Shown: positions 27,515 to 34,996, counted from the first letter of the stretch. The stretch is 64,000 nt of DNA from Candidatus Thorarchaeota archaeon (GCA_016839245.1 JAEOUN010000018.1:1-64000), one strand, 5' to 3'. Translations and numbers: made by a program. Notes: generated from the sequence alone by a model not told the origin.

Positions 27515-27542
27515 GGGAGGAAAAAAGGAACATATACCTCCC
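27515..27542 (-). terminator. Hairpin downstream of the eS25 gene
   Basis: A 6-bp GC-rich inverted repeat (27515-27520 with 27537-27542) lies just beyond the eS25 stop codon on the minus strand, and the loop itself contains a run of six T on that strand. It is probably part of the eS25 terminator. Confidence 0.4.
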
Positions 27543-27559
27543 GTAATTCATGAGATAAT

Positions 27560-28477
27560 TCATTCCTTCTTCTCAGCTGCCTTCTTGATCTCTTTCTTAG
27601 GTTTCTCTTCCTTCTTCTCAGCTGCCTTCTTGGTCTCTTTCTTAGGTTTCTCTTCCTTCTTCTCAGCTGCCTTCTTGGTGTCTTTCTTGGGTTTCTCTTC
27701 CTTCTTCTCAGCTGCTTTCTTGGTCTCTTTCTTGGGTTTCTCTTCCTTCTTCTCAGCTGCCTTCTTGGTCTCTTTCTTGGGTTTCTCTTCCTTCTTCTCA
27801 GCTGCTTTCTTGGTCTCTTTCTTAGGTTTCTCTTCCTTCTTCTCAGCTGCTTTCTTGGTCTCTTTCTTGGGTTTCTCTTCCTTCTTCTCAGCTGCCTTCT
27901 TGGTCTCTTTCTTGGGTTTCTCTTCTTTATCAGCTAGCTTCTTGGAAGATTCAGTTTCGGAAATCGGAGATCTTTGTGGTTCCATTACTTCGAGAGGTTC
28001 AACTACAACTTCTGGACGCATATCCTTACGTTCTTTTCGTTCACCAGCCTCTCTCCGTTTTCTTGCAAGTTTGCTTGGTTTGACATCTCCAGGAGTCGCG
28101 GCAGCAGCCAACGCCTCATCCATCTCATCAGTGATTACAGGTCGTTCTGGAACTAATGATGCAACCTCTTCCAAGGCATCTGCAATCATCACAGGAACGC
28201 CGCCTTCTCTCTTTTCCATTTCAGCTCGAGAGGTGTAGACAACAAATCCGCCCTCTCTTATATATGGAAATAATTCACCATTAGCTTCCTTTTCTCTAAG
28301 GATTCTCCGAGCGACGCTCATTCTTACATTGAAACGATTAGCAATATCATAACATGTAACTGACCTAGCTTTGCCTAGATACTCATCTATTCCGCTAAGG
28401 ACATCTGGTTTTGGAACTGCGTCTCGAATTATTTTCTCGGTTTTGGTGGCTGACTTGCCCCACTTCTTCTTTGAAAT
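27560..28477 (-). CDS. rps25e: Ribosomal protein eS25 with long repetitive C-terminal extension and apparent AUU start
   Basis: The conserved part (residues 1-80) is eS25: a basic head Lys-Lys-Lys-Trp-Gly-Lys-Ser, then a winged helix with Tyr-Asp-Ile-Ala-Asn-Arg-Phe-Asn-Val-Arg, Ser-Val-Ala-Arg-Arg-Ile-Leu-Arg and a Val-Val-Tyr-Thr-Ser-Arg wing. Typical eS25 proteins are about 100 residues; this one is about 305. A linker rich in Ala, Glu and Arg is followed by eight copies of a 15-residue Lys/Glu/Ala unit. The first ATG (28321) would delete the N-terminal half of the winged helix. The frame upstream to its stop (TAG, 28505-28507) contains no ATG, GTG or TTG. An AGGAG at 28488-28492 sits 10 nt before ATT 28477 and 4 nt before ATT 28483, so an AUU start is likely. 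The domain is a small-subunit head protein of eukaryotes and TACK/Asgard archaea. Confidence 0.85.
   Translation of the reverse strand: MSKKKWGKSATKTEKIIRDAVPKPDVLSGIDEYLGKARSVTCYDIANRFNVRMSVARRILREKEANGELFPYIREGGFVVYTSRAEMEKREGGVPVMIADALEEVASLVPERPVITDEMDEALAAAATPGDVKPSKLARKRREAGERKERKDMRPEVVVEPLEVMEPQRSPISETESSKKLADKEEKPKKETKKAAEKKEEKPKKETKKAAEKKEEKPKKETKKAAEKKEEKPKKETKKAAEKKEEKPKKETKKAAEKKEEKPKKDTKKAAEKKEEKPKKETKKAAEKKEEKPKKEIKKAAEKKE
27566..27925 (-). repeat. Eight 45-bp tandem repeats inside the eS25 gene
   Basis: Eight head-to-tail 45-bp units encode the 15-residue pattern Glu-Glu-Lys-Pro-Lys-Lys-Glu-Thr-Lys-Lys-Ala-Ala-Glu-Lys-Lys. Units are nearly identical; differences are mostly silent, with one Thr to Ile and one Glu to Asp change. 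The reading frame is preserved in all copies. This is a minisatellite likely to vary in copy number. Confidence 0.95.
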
Positions 28478-28487
28478 TGTAATTACT

Positions 28488-28492
28488 CTCCT
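28488..28492 (-). promoter_or_regulatory. Ribosome-binding site deciding the eS25 start
   Basis: AGGAG on the minus strand is the only ribosome-binding sequence near the 5' end of the eS25 frame. It is followed only by ATT codons (28483, 28477) at initiation distance. Confidence 0.6.
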
Positions 28493-28533
28493 AGATACTG
28501 CTGACTAGGTCAAAAGGGATTGCCAGAGTTTGA

Positions 28534-28542
28534 CTTTTAAAG
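28534..28542. promoter_or_regulatory. Shared, near-palindromic TATA-like element for eS25 and the divergent HExxH gene
   Basis: CTTTTAAAG lies in the divergent gap. Read leftward it would start transcription about 25-30 bases on, near 28510, leaving a short leader with the AGGAG site. Read rightward it would start near 28562, a few bases before ATG 28569, giving an almost leaderless mRNA. A single symmetric TATA box could serve both; that is inference from spacing. Confidence 0.5.
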
Positions 28543-28568
28543 ATGCTCATTAGTCAGTCTTTTTGTAT

Positions 28569-29243
28569 ATGAAAGACTCTCGTATGAAACCGTTAATCCA
28601 ACTTGATGATTTAGTATCACTACTTGTTGACAAAGTATATCCCGAATTTAAAAAAAGTAATATTTCGATAGACTGGGACAATATCAATTGCTTTGCCACG
28701 ATTTATTGGGATAGTAATTTAGCAAATGTCAAGATAAAATGTAATAGAAAAATAAAGACTTGGCATGAAGCATCGCTTCTTGGACTTTTATCTCACGAAC
28801 TAAGTCATGCTGTACAGAAGCAATCTCAGAATTCAGAAATGGCATCAGACCTAGAGGTAATCAATAGAGGGATGGGTGTCTATCTAGCAGTTGAAAGAAT
28901 AGTTGCTGGCAAATATGATGATTATGTAATAAAAAGAGGAAAGGACAAGTATCTTGGTTATACCTCAATTCGAAAGCGCCTCTTAGAAAAAGAACTCGAA
29001 CAATTGGATATGCTTCTAATCGAGATGAAGCTTATTCCAAGGAAGACTACAACTCATATAGTCGAACATCACGATATGCATGTCATAAGAAAAAAAGACA
29101 GCACATTCATACATGTAGATGGATACAAATTTACCATCAAAGAGGATGTAAAGGATTGTGACGTGAGGATTGTTGATAAACTAGGTTTGACAGAAATTTA
29201 TGTAGGAAGAGATCTAATTGGACAAATAGATAAAGGTCACTAA
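28569..29243 (+). CDS. Putative zinc metallopeptidase-like protein (HExxH)
   Basis: A 224-residue protein with a Leu-Leu-Ser-His-Glu-Leu-Ser-His-Ala-Val-Gln segment near residue 75, the HExxH zinc-binding motif of gluzincin/SprT-like peptidases. A downstream Ser-Asp-Leu-Glu-Val-Ile-x-Arg-Gly segment could give the third ligand. The C-terminal third is beta-rich and may be a separate domain. No signal peptide is present, so it is cytoplasmic. I cannot name a family. ATG 28569 is preferred over TTG 28563. Its last four bases overlap the convergent GlmU-like gene. Confidence 0.6.
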   Translation: MKDSRMKPLIQLDDLVSLLVDKVYPEFKKSNISIDWDNINCFATIYWDSNLANVKIKCNRKIKTWHEASLLGLLSHELSHAVQKQSQNSEMASDLEVINRGMGVYLAVERIVAGKYDDYVIKRGKDKYLGYTSIRKRLLEKELEQLDMLLIEMKLIPRKTTTHIVEHHDMHVIRKKDSTFIHVDGYKFTIKEDVKDCDVRIVDKLGLTEIYVGRDLIGQIDKGH

Positions 29244-30535
29244 CCATAATTCATAGTATCTTTCTTTTCGCTAATCTTTAGTTTTTGCTCCAGATAGACT
29301 TCCTTGTTTGGTTCGATATCTTCGGTAATGACGCAGCCTGCAGAGATGGTAGTATTCTCGCCAATTCGAGTAGCAGGATATATGGAGGTATTTACGCCAA
29401 TAACAACATTATCACCAATAATTGCTCCAAACTTCCGAGAAGGAATTTGTACACATTCATCTTTACTCTCAAGGAAAAGTGGTTCATTTCCAGGTCGCCA
29501 ATTCCATAATTGAGCACCTGCTTCGATGCACGTATCAGCTCCAACTATTGAGTCGGCGAGATAAGTCATTCGGCCTATATTAACGCGTTCAAAGATCATG
29601 CTGTTTCTCAATTCTACAGCATACCCTATTTTTCCACCATCACATAGACTGCTATAATCTCGCACAAGTGAATTGTTACCGATGTATACTCTCTTACCAA
29701 TATATATTGGACCTCTCAAAGTAGTATTTGGTCGTACTATTGTCCCTTCATCTATGTAAACAGGACCTTCTATTACAACGCTAGGATGGACATCAGCAGA
29801 CTCTGCGATGTAGCTCCCTTTTCCACGAAGTTGACGATCCATGACAATTCGATTAGCATTTAATAAATCCCAAGGCCATGTGAATTCTGCCCACTCACGT
29901 TCCCAAACTGTCGCTGTGACCTTCTTACCGCCATCAATGAGTTCCTCAAACATTTTCTCCATTTTTTGGTGCTTTTCAAGTAATGCAAATGTTTCTCTAT
30001 TAAAAACAGATACACCTGCAACAGCATAATTGCTTACATAGCGATCAGGGCCTCCCTTTTCAACAAGTTTCTCAACTACACCATTACTTCCAATCTTTAC
30101 TGTACCAAACTGCTCGGGATTAGATACTAACGTAACAAGCATTGTGATAAAACCATCAGTAGTTTCATGATTATTGAGAGTTCTCTTCACCATTTCTGGT
30201 TCAACAAGTACATCGCCATTCACGAGAAGGAACTCATCATCGTCTTCGAGTTCGTCTTTTGCCGTGAGAATTGCATTCTCAGCGCCAACCTGTTTATGCT
30301 GGATGACGTACCTGATTTTTACTCCTTGATCACTACCCATCTGAAAATAATCCATTAATTCCTCTCGTCCATGACCCACAACCATGATGATATCTTTAAT
30401 TCCATTATCCACAAGGCTATCAATAATATATTGAAGGACAGGTCTTCCCGCAATCATTAACATGGATTTTGAACGATTTGAGGTTAAAGGTCGAAGGCGC
30501 TGACCTTCTCCAGCAGTTAACACGAGCGCTTTCAT
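29240..30535 (-). CDS. Bifunctional sugar-1-phosphate nucleotidylyltransferase/acetyltransferase (archaeal GlmU-like)
   Basis: A 431-residue enzyme with two domains. Residues 1-230 are a Rossmann-type nucleotidyltransferase starting Met-Lys-Ala-Leu-Val-Leu-Thr-Ala-Gly-Glu-Gly-x-Arg-Leu-Arg-Pro-Leu-Thr, with the Lys-(Ser)-Met-Leu variant after it and a Val-Asn-Gly-Asp-Val metal-binding motif. Residues 245-420 form a left-handed beta helix with hexapeptide repeats (Ile-Gly-Asp-Asn-Val-Val-Ile-Gly, Ile-Gly-Glu-Asn-Thr), the acyltransferase part. Related archaeal enzymes acetylate glucosamine-1-phosphate and make UDP-GlcNAc; dTTP or UTP use cannot be told here. ATG 30535 is chosen over GTG 30544. 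Its product would feed the WecB epimerase at 58068. Confidence 0.88.
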   Translation of the reverse strand: MKALVLTAGEGQRLRPLTSNRSKSMLMIAGRPVLQYIIDSLVDNGIKDIIMVVGHGREELMDYFQMGSDQGVKIRYVIQHKQVGAENAILTAKDELEDDDEFLLVNGDVLVEPEMVKRTLNNHETTDGFITMLVTLVSNPEQFGTVKIGSNGVVEKLVEKGGPDRYVSNYAVAGVSVFNRETFALLEKHQKMEKMFEELIDGGKKVTATVWEREWAEFTWPWDLLNANRIVMDRQLRGKGSYIAESADVHPSVVIEGPVYIDEGTIVRPNTTLRGPIYIGKRVYIGNNSLVRDYSSLCDGGKIGYAVELRNSMIFERVNIGRMTYLADSIVGADTCIEAGAQLWNWRPGNEPLFLESKDECVQIPSRKFGAIIGDNVVIGVNTSIYPATRIGENTTISAGCVITEDIEPNKEVYLEQKLKISEKKDTMNYG

Positions 30536-30604
30536 TATTTTCACACTACTATTGTTCTATTACTATTCCGCATAAAACTGTTGGCTGTTGTGTAAATGCA
30601 CCAA

Positions 30605-31330
30605 TCAAGGGTCGATAAGCCCGAAGTATATTCTTCGTTTTCCTGCACCAACATTTTTTGATTTACCAATTTGTATCGGCCCAATCTCTTTGGTATTTTG
30701 TACGTGAGTGCCAGCACAAGAAGCGGCATCATAATTTCCAATGAGTAAAACTCGAAACTCTTTAACAGATTTGGGAACCATCTCTAGGTATCTAGTCTGA
30801 TAACCTCGCTTTTCCAAAAATCCGATGGCTTCTTTTCGTGGCATAAATTCAATTGAAACAGGTAGATTTTGATATAAAATTTCATTCACTCCATCTTCAA
30901 CATCACGTTTCATATCATCATCAAAAGAGTCTAGTGGCGAATAATCAGCACGGCTTTCATCCGGGGTAATATTGTTGCTTACTGTTTCTGCATTATAATT
31001 CAGTTGAAGATATCTAGAGAGAACATGCTGGGCAGTATGGAATCGCATGCAACGATAGCGGCGTTCCCAGTCAATTAAACCATGAACTTTACTACCAATC
31101 TCAAAGGGCTCATTTTTTAAGAAGTGACGGACTTCACCATCTACTTTTCTCACTTCACTCACACCAACTGTTCGTGAGTGAGTAGATAATTGACCTGTGT
31201 CACTTGATTGGCCGCCTCCTTCTGGATAAAACGCTGTTTTGTTAAGCACAACAGCATCATCATATGTGGCTGTCACAATAGCATCGAATTCTTTGAGATA
31301 ATTATCTTTCATATGTAAGAGTTCAGTCAT
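30605..31330 (-). CDS. alaX: Alanyl-tRNA editing protein AlaX
   Basis: A 241-residue stand-alone editing domain homologous to the C-terminal part of AlaRS that hydrolyses Ser-tRNA-Ala (or Gly-tRNA-Ala). It shows Thr-Ala-Phe-Tyr-Pro-Glu-Gly-Gly-Gly-Gln near residue 32, the zinc motif His-Thr-Ala-Gln-His near residue 98 and the second zinc motif Cys-Ala-Gly-Thr-His near residue 207. The Gly-rich loop plus the length fit the medium AlaX-M class. ATG 31330 starts the frame. It is 13 bases downstream of the membrane-protein gene on the same strand. Confidence 0.92.
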   Translation of the reverse strand: MTELLHMKDNYLKEFDAIVTATYDDAVVLNKTAFYPEGGGQSSDTGQLSTHSRTVGVSEVRKVDGEVRHFLKNEPFEIGSKVHGLIDWERRYRCMRFHTAQHVLSRYLQLNYNAETVSNNITPDESRADYSPLDSFDDDMKRDVEDGVNEILYQNLPVSIEFMPRKEAIGFLEKRGYQTRYLEMVPKSVKEFRVLLIGNYDAASCAGTHVQNTKEIGPIQIGKSKNVGAGKRRIYFGLIDP

Positions 31331-31343
31331 ATGATAAGATCAC

Positions 31344-31913
31344 CTATGATTCCGAAGTGTTGCGAATGTTTGCCCACTCATTGATAGCTAGTTGTATTGC
31401 TTTATTCAATTCGTTGCCAACCAGATTGACTTCAGGAGATTCAGCAGCAGCTACAATGATTCCACGTACTTCATCTTCATCGTTTGCCTCTAAAATCGCT
31501 TCAATAATTGCTCCTACTGTATCTTCAGGAACTTCAAGATCTTTGAGAAAACGTGCCAAAGGAGTATAAGAAACAGGTACATAACCACTTGCTGTTGATG
31601 CTTCTAATCCAATGGCATTCATCTTAGATTCGAACATATCAGAAATTATTTCACGTCTGGTATGAACAGGAGGTGGAGTCAATTCTTTTCCCCTATCTGC
31701 ATCACTCATCATTTTTCCAATCTGCTTCATTAATGGTCCTTTTGCCTTCAACTTTGTCTTTTTCGTTTCTTTGAGTGGTTTTTCATCTTTGGTGCCTTTG
31801 GGTCTTCGAAAGATTGCAACCGCAACAATAACACCAATAATCCATATAGTCAAAATTAGAACTAATGGATTTGAAAACATGTTGAGAATTGTATCAATGA
31901 TTTCGGTCTGCAT
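31344..31913 (-). CDS. Single-pass membrane protein with cytoplasmic helical domain
   Basis: A 189-residue protein: a short outside segment, one hydrophobic helix (about residues 13-33), a basic Lys/Arg stop-transfer region, then a soluble helical domain to the end. The segment Arg-Arg-Glu-Ile-Ile-Ser-Asp-Met-Phe after the basic region resembles Arg-Arg-Gln-Leu-Val-Ala-Asp-Leu-Phe in the tail of the giant surface protein at 1-9069. An upstream in-frame ATG at 31991 would add 26 residues; 31913 is favoured because a TATA-like TTATTAAAA lies about 30 bases before it. Function is unknown. Confidence 0.55.
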   Translation of the reverse strand: MQTEIIDTILNMFSNPLVLILTIWIIGVIVAVAIFRRPKGTKDEKPLKETKKTKLKAKGPLMKQIGKMMSDADRGKELTPPPVHTRREIISDMFESKMNAIGLEASTASGYVPVSYTPLARFLKDLEVPEDTVGAIIEAILEANDEDEVRGIIVAAAESPEVNLVGNELNKAIQLAINEWANIRNTSES

Positions 31914-32025
31914 TAAGGATCGTCCTTCTGCTGAAGATTTTAATAACACAGCGAATTGATTCAACACAACGTCAACTTTAAGGTTTATCATGATGGGAAA
32001 ATCGTAAAATTCTTTGGTGATATCA

Positions 32026-32811
32026 GTGGACGAAACGCGAAAGATCCTGGAGAAGCTTGATTCCGGTAAGATATCGATAGAAGAGGCTCAGAAAAAGCTC
32101 AAGGCACTGACTCTGAAGAAAGTAACTGATATGGCAATAATTGACATCGATAGAGAAACAAGAAGTGGCATTCCAGAGGTTGTATTTGCAGAATCAAAGG
32201 ATTCAGAGGATATTGTTACAATAGTGGAAGAAATGTTGAAGTTTCAAGATATTGTACTTGTGACTAGAATACAACAAGAAAAGCTAGACTATTTATCCAA
32301 GAAACTCAAAGATGTCAACATTCAGGTCTTTGGAAAGAATCCAATAATAACCGTACTGGTCAATAAACCCGATTGGCACGTTGAGGAAGAAAAGGGAAAA
32401 ATTGCGATTATCACCGCAGGCACCTCAGATATTCCATATGCAAAAGAAGCTGAGGCTCTCGCTAAGATGATGGGTGTTAAGGTATTCTCCTATTATGATA
32501 TTGGTGTTTCTGGTATTCACCGATTATTCGAACCCATCAAAGAGATACTGGAAAAAGATGTTGACGCAATTATTGTTTTTGCAGGAATGGAAGGAGCGTT
32601 ACCAACAGTTGTTGCAGCACTAATTGATATCCCAGTTATTGGAGTGCCAGTGCCTACAGGGTATGGATTTGGAGGAAAAGGTGAGACAGCTCTCGCCTCA
32701 ATGTTACAGTCTTGCTCTCCTGGACTTGCAGTTGTTAATATTGGAAATGGTCTTGGAGCTGCATCAGTGGCAATCCTCATTGCAATTAGAGCGTCCCGTC
32801 AACGCAAATGA
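32026..32811 (+). CDS. larB: LarB-like nickel-pincer cofactor biosynthesis protein
   Basis: A 261-residue protein. The C-terminal 150 residues match the PurE-related LarB domain: Ile-Ala-Ile-Ile-Thr-Ala-Gly-Thr-Ser-Asp-(Ile)-Pro near residue 125, then Asp-(Ile)-Gly-Val-(Ser)-Gly-Ile-His-Arg, Ala-Gly-Met-Glu-Gly-Ala-Leu-Pro, Gly-Val-Pro-(Val)-Pro-Thr-Gly-Tyr-Gly and Gly-Asn-Gly-(Leu)-Gly-Ala-Ala. LarB carboxylates and hydrolyses nicotinic acid adenine dinucleotide as the first step toward the NPN cofactor of lactate racemase-type enzymes. No larC, larE or larA lies in the window. GTG 32026 is favoured by a GGTGAT 4 nt upstream; TTG 32014 and GTG 32017 are alternatives. Confidence 0.9.
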   Translation: MDETRKILEKLDSGKISIEEAQKKLKALTLKKVTDMAIIDIDRETRSGIPEVVFAESKDSEDIVTIVEEMLKFQDIVLVTRIQQEKLDYLSKKLKDVNIQVFGKNPIITVLVNKPDWHVEEEKGKIAIITAGTSDIPYAKEAEALAKMMGVKVFSYYDIGVSGIHRLFEPIKEILEKDVDAIIVFAGMEGALPTVVAALIDIPVIGVPVPTGYGFGGKGETALASMLQSCSPGLAVVNIGNGLGAASVAILIAIRASRQRK

Positions 32812-32818
32812 ATTTGAT

Positions 32819-33946
32819 CTATAAACTGAATTTCCTCGCAATACCCAAGTAAATATCCACTGATTTATGGAGCTGCTCCAAACAGATGAACTCATTCGGT
32901 TGATGTGCTTGTTCTATTGAACCGGGGCCGCAGATGACATTAGTAATTCCAATTTTAGGTTGCAAGACAGAGCAATCAGTTCCATAAGTCGCAGCACTCA
33001 AAGTTGGTCTAACACCTAGTACACGAGTCAGTTCATCAAGAGTGATTCTAACGATTTTTGAGTCCGCAGGAGTGGAAACAGAAGGTTTTCCGTGAATGTA
33101 TTCTATTCTCACACTATCTGATAAGCCCGCAGATCTTAGACGGTCATTCATTTGTGCTATCAGCGATTCTGGAGTCTGCCCTCTCACTGTTCTCATATCA
33201 AGGTGAGCTTCGCAATAGGCAGGTACAACATTAATTTTGATGCCACCCTGTATCATACCAACATTTAGTGTAGGCTTTCCCATAAGCACATCTTCTTCAA
33301 ATGGAAATGGTTCTGCTGCAATCACATTGATTGCATCTATGCAGGCAACAACTGCATTCGTACCTTCTTCAGGTCTTGATCCATGTGCAGACTTTCCTTC
33401 TGCAACGACCTTGAACCAAAACATTCCTTTCTCTCCAACTAGGATTTGCAGATTTGTGGGTTCTGCACATACTCCATACTTGACACCTGAAAGGTATCCA
33501 CTCTTTGCTACTTCTTCAGCTCCTGAACAACCACTCTCTTCATCCGAGGTTGTTAGAACCAAGAGTGGCTTCCGATGTTTCTCTTCAGCATATAGAATGA
33601 GTGTCTCAATAATCGCTGCGACAGGACCTTTCATATCACATGCTCCACGACCATAGAGAAGACCATCATGAATTTGAGCATCAAAAGGATCATACTTCCA
33701 ACTATCGAATTCACCTATTGGTACCGTATCCATATGTCCGTGGAGCAATAGGTCTCCTTTCTCATCTTCATGACTTGAGAAGATCAGATTTGGTCTTTTA
33801 CTTGATCCAAAAGATTTGCATGAAATTCCATGTGCTTCAAGATGATCCTTTATAATCTTGGCAACGTCATCCTCTTTTCCAGGAGGATTTTCGGAATTTG
33901 TAGCTATCAAGTCCTTTGCTAGAGACAGAAGACGAGATTGATTCAT
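32819..33946 (-). CDS. M20-family metallopeptidase/deacylase (ArgE/DapE type)
   Basis: A 375-residue zinc hydrolase. It has Leu-Leu-His-Gly-His-Met-Asp-Thr-Val-Pro near residue 66, Gly-Arg-Gly-Ala-Cys-Asp-Met-Lys-Gly with a bridging Asp near 103, Thr-Ser-Asp-Glu-Glu-(Ser)-Gly near 137 with the catalytic Glu pair, and Gly-Pro-Gly-Ser-Ile-Glu-Gln-Ala-His-Gln-Pro-Asn-Glu near 350. The fold includes an inserted dimerisation domain. Family members remove acyl groups from ornithine, diaminopimelate or dipeptides; the substrate cannot be fixed here. It lies tail to tail with larB (8 bases apart). Confidence 0.85.
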   Translation of the reverse strand: MNQSRLLSLAKDLIATNSENPPGKEDDVAKIIKDHLEAHGISCKSFGSSKRPNLIFSSHEDEKGDLLLHGHMDTVPIGEFDSWKYDPFDAQIHDGLLYGRGACDMKGPVAAIIETLILYAEEKHRKPLLVLTTSDEESGCSGAEEVAKSGYLSGVKYGVCAEPTNLQILVGEKGMFWFKVVAEGKSAHGSRPEEGTNAVVACIDAINVIAAEPFPFEEDVLMGKPTLNVGMIQGGIKINVVPAYCEAHLDMRTVRGQTPESLIAQMNDRLRSAGLSDSVRIEYIHGKPSVSTPADSKIVRITLDELTRVLGVRPTLSAATYGTDCSVLQPKIGITNVICGPGSIEQAHQPNEFICLEQLHKSVDIYLGIARKFSL

Positions 33947-34038
33947 TGCGAAACACCTAATGGAAAGATAAGCAGCCTTCGCTAAGAAGGTTCTGCCGAG
34001 TAAACAATTTCATAAGCATAGATATTACAATTAGTAAT

Positions 34039-34109
34039 GGCAATCGATGAGGCAGTTACCCCTGGCTGAGCAAATGCGATGACGAGCCAAGAGCAGGCTG
34101 AGATTTGCC
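34039..34109 (+). ncRNA. Candidate C/D-box guide sRNA
   Basis: Box C-like CGATGA (34045-34050), D' CTGA (34066-34069), C' CGATGA (34077-34082) and D CTGA (34098-34101) are arranged symmetrically: both box-C-to-D gaps are exactly 15 nt and D' to C' is 7 nt. Flanks GGCAA (34039-34043) and TTGCC (34105-34109) can pair as the terminal stem. The guide segments would be 34051-34065 and 34083-34097, directing 2'-O-methylation 5 nt upstream of each D box. The boxes deviate slightly from RUGAUGA. Targets were not identified. Confidence 0.6.
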
Positions 34110-34217
34110 ACCTTCAAATCATGAATCAAAAAATGATAGATGGCTGAAACCTACATTACAAAGGGGCATGGTGTGCGGAAGAGAGAGCAAGACACTCAAT
34201 CGCAATTTGTGTGTTTA

Positions 34218-34388
34218 TTAATACTTATCGCGCACAACGACAAGCTGGTTCTTATCTAGAATCACTTCGAAACTTTGCCCATCTTCACCGACAATTGAAA
34301 CATCATGATCCTCAAGAAAACTTCGAACATTCTTTCGAATTTTCCTTGAAGGAATATCATCAATGCGGATTATGTAAGTTTCAGCCAT
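34218..34388 (-). CDS. Small unknown protein (56 aa)
   Basis: This short frame has 56 residues from ATG 34388 with a GGAG about 8 nt upstream. The composition is protein-like: an N-terminal strand (Thr-Tyr-Ile-Ile-Arg-Ile-Asp), a basic helix (Arg-Lys-Ile-Arg-Lys-Asn-Val-Arg-Ser-Phe-Leu), two further strands (Val-Ser-Ile-Val and Phe-Glu-Val-Ile-Leu) and a final strand. The beta-alpha-beta-beta-beta plan suggests a small folded domain; family unknown. A strong TATA box lies about 95 bases upstream (34480-34487). Confidence 0.55.
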   Translation of the reverse strand: MAETYIIRIDDIPSRKIRKNVRSFLEDHDVSIVGEDGQSFEVILDKNQLVVVRDKY

Positions 34389-34479
34389 TGCGTTAACTCC
34401 AACGGATGTTTTGATTATTTGTGGCGACGCGACAGTCTAAGAGGGATGCAAGACTTGAGAATACTATACTACGTTGTGG

Positions 34480-34487
34480 TATATATA
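34480..34487 (-). promoter_or_regulatory. TATA box of the 56-aa gene
   Basis: TATATATA, reading CTATATATACC on the minus strand, lies about 95 bases upstream of ATG 34388. Transcription would start near 34455 with a leader of about 67 nt. The element is palindromic, so rightward transcription is also possible. Confidence 0.4.
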
Positions 34488-34950
34488 GAAAAACCAGATG
34501 AGTAAATGATATAGAATGAGCCTAGAAGGCTTCTTGGGCAATTTTAGAATTTCTAAATTTATCAAGTTTCAAGAAATTTGCCTAAGCTCATTAATCCTAT
34601 TAATTCAAACAAATAGCCCTTAACAAATGGCCACATATCTAATAATGGTGTTGCAAAGAAGTAATAGCGCAGTAAAAATCCAGTATGTGCAATTTTGTAT
34701 CTTGGATTTTAGGTTGTGTATGAATAGACGGGAAGCTGAATCCATATGTATGACAATAGCTCTATTTACGTAAAGATAGCCTGTACCTATGATGAATACC
34801 TGTCACACTAATCAATCCGATTCAGTACCCCTTTTCTGACTCGTTCTTAGAAAGGAGGAATGCATCATCAAATTACCAGGACTACCATTGAATTGTTATC
34901 TTTTACTATCACTATGGATGTGACAAAAACCATTCTTCCAAAAAGTGAAT

Positions 34951-34978
34951 CACTGTAGGTCAAGTACGACCTACAGTG
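34951..34978 (-). terminator. Perfect 11-bp terminator hairpin after the DapA-Fae operon
   Basis: Arms 34951-34961 and 34968-34978 are exact reverse complements with a 6-nt loop. On the minus strand the hairpin begins 18 bases after the stop codon of the second DapA-Fae gene and is followed by a T-rich stretch. Confidence 0.65.
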
Positions 34979-34996
34979 TACATTAACATATCACAG

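Larger units (their letters stand above)
34389..34996. other. 608-bp gene-poor interval
   Basis: It holds a TATA-like sequence at 34480-34487 and an imperfect 10-of-11 inverted repeat pairing 34515-34525 with 34582-34592. It also holds two very short plus-strand frames that I do not accept, and the terminator hairpin at 34951-34978. I see no convincing gene. The composition is AT-rich like other gaps. Confidence 0.5.

Noticed and set aside
27566..27925. Possible CRISPR-like direct repeats
   Set aside because: Units are contiguous 45-bp copies in frame in a gene with no unique spacers and no cas genes.
27585..28238. 217-aa plus-strand reading frame rich in Phe/Ser repeats
   Set aside because: It is the antisense of the eS25 tail repeats; the low-complexity hydrophobic repeat is what a Lys/Glu-rich minisatellite gives on the opposite strand.
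34627..34773. 48-aa plus-strand frame in the gene-poor gap
   Set aside because: No ribosome-binding site, Cys/Met-rich unbalanced composition and no promoter at the right distance.
34789..34839. Second C/D-box sRNA (ATGATGA ... CTGA)
   Set aside because: No convincing internal D'/C' boxes and no terminal stem.
34851..34956. AAAGGAGG followed by ATG and a 32-aa frame
   Set aside because: The ATG is only one base from the GGAGG, too close for initiation, and the peptide runs into the terminator hairpin.
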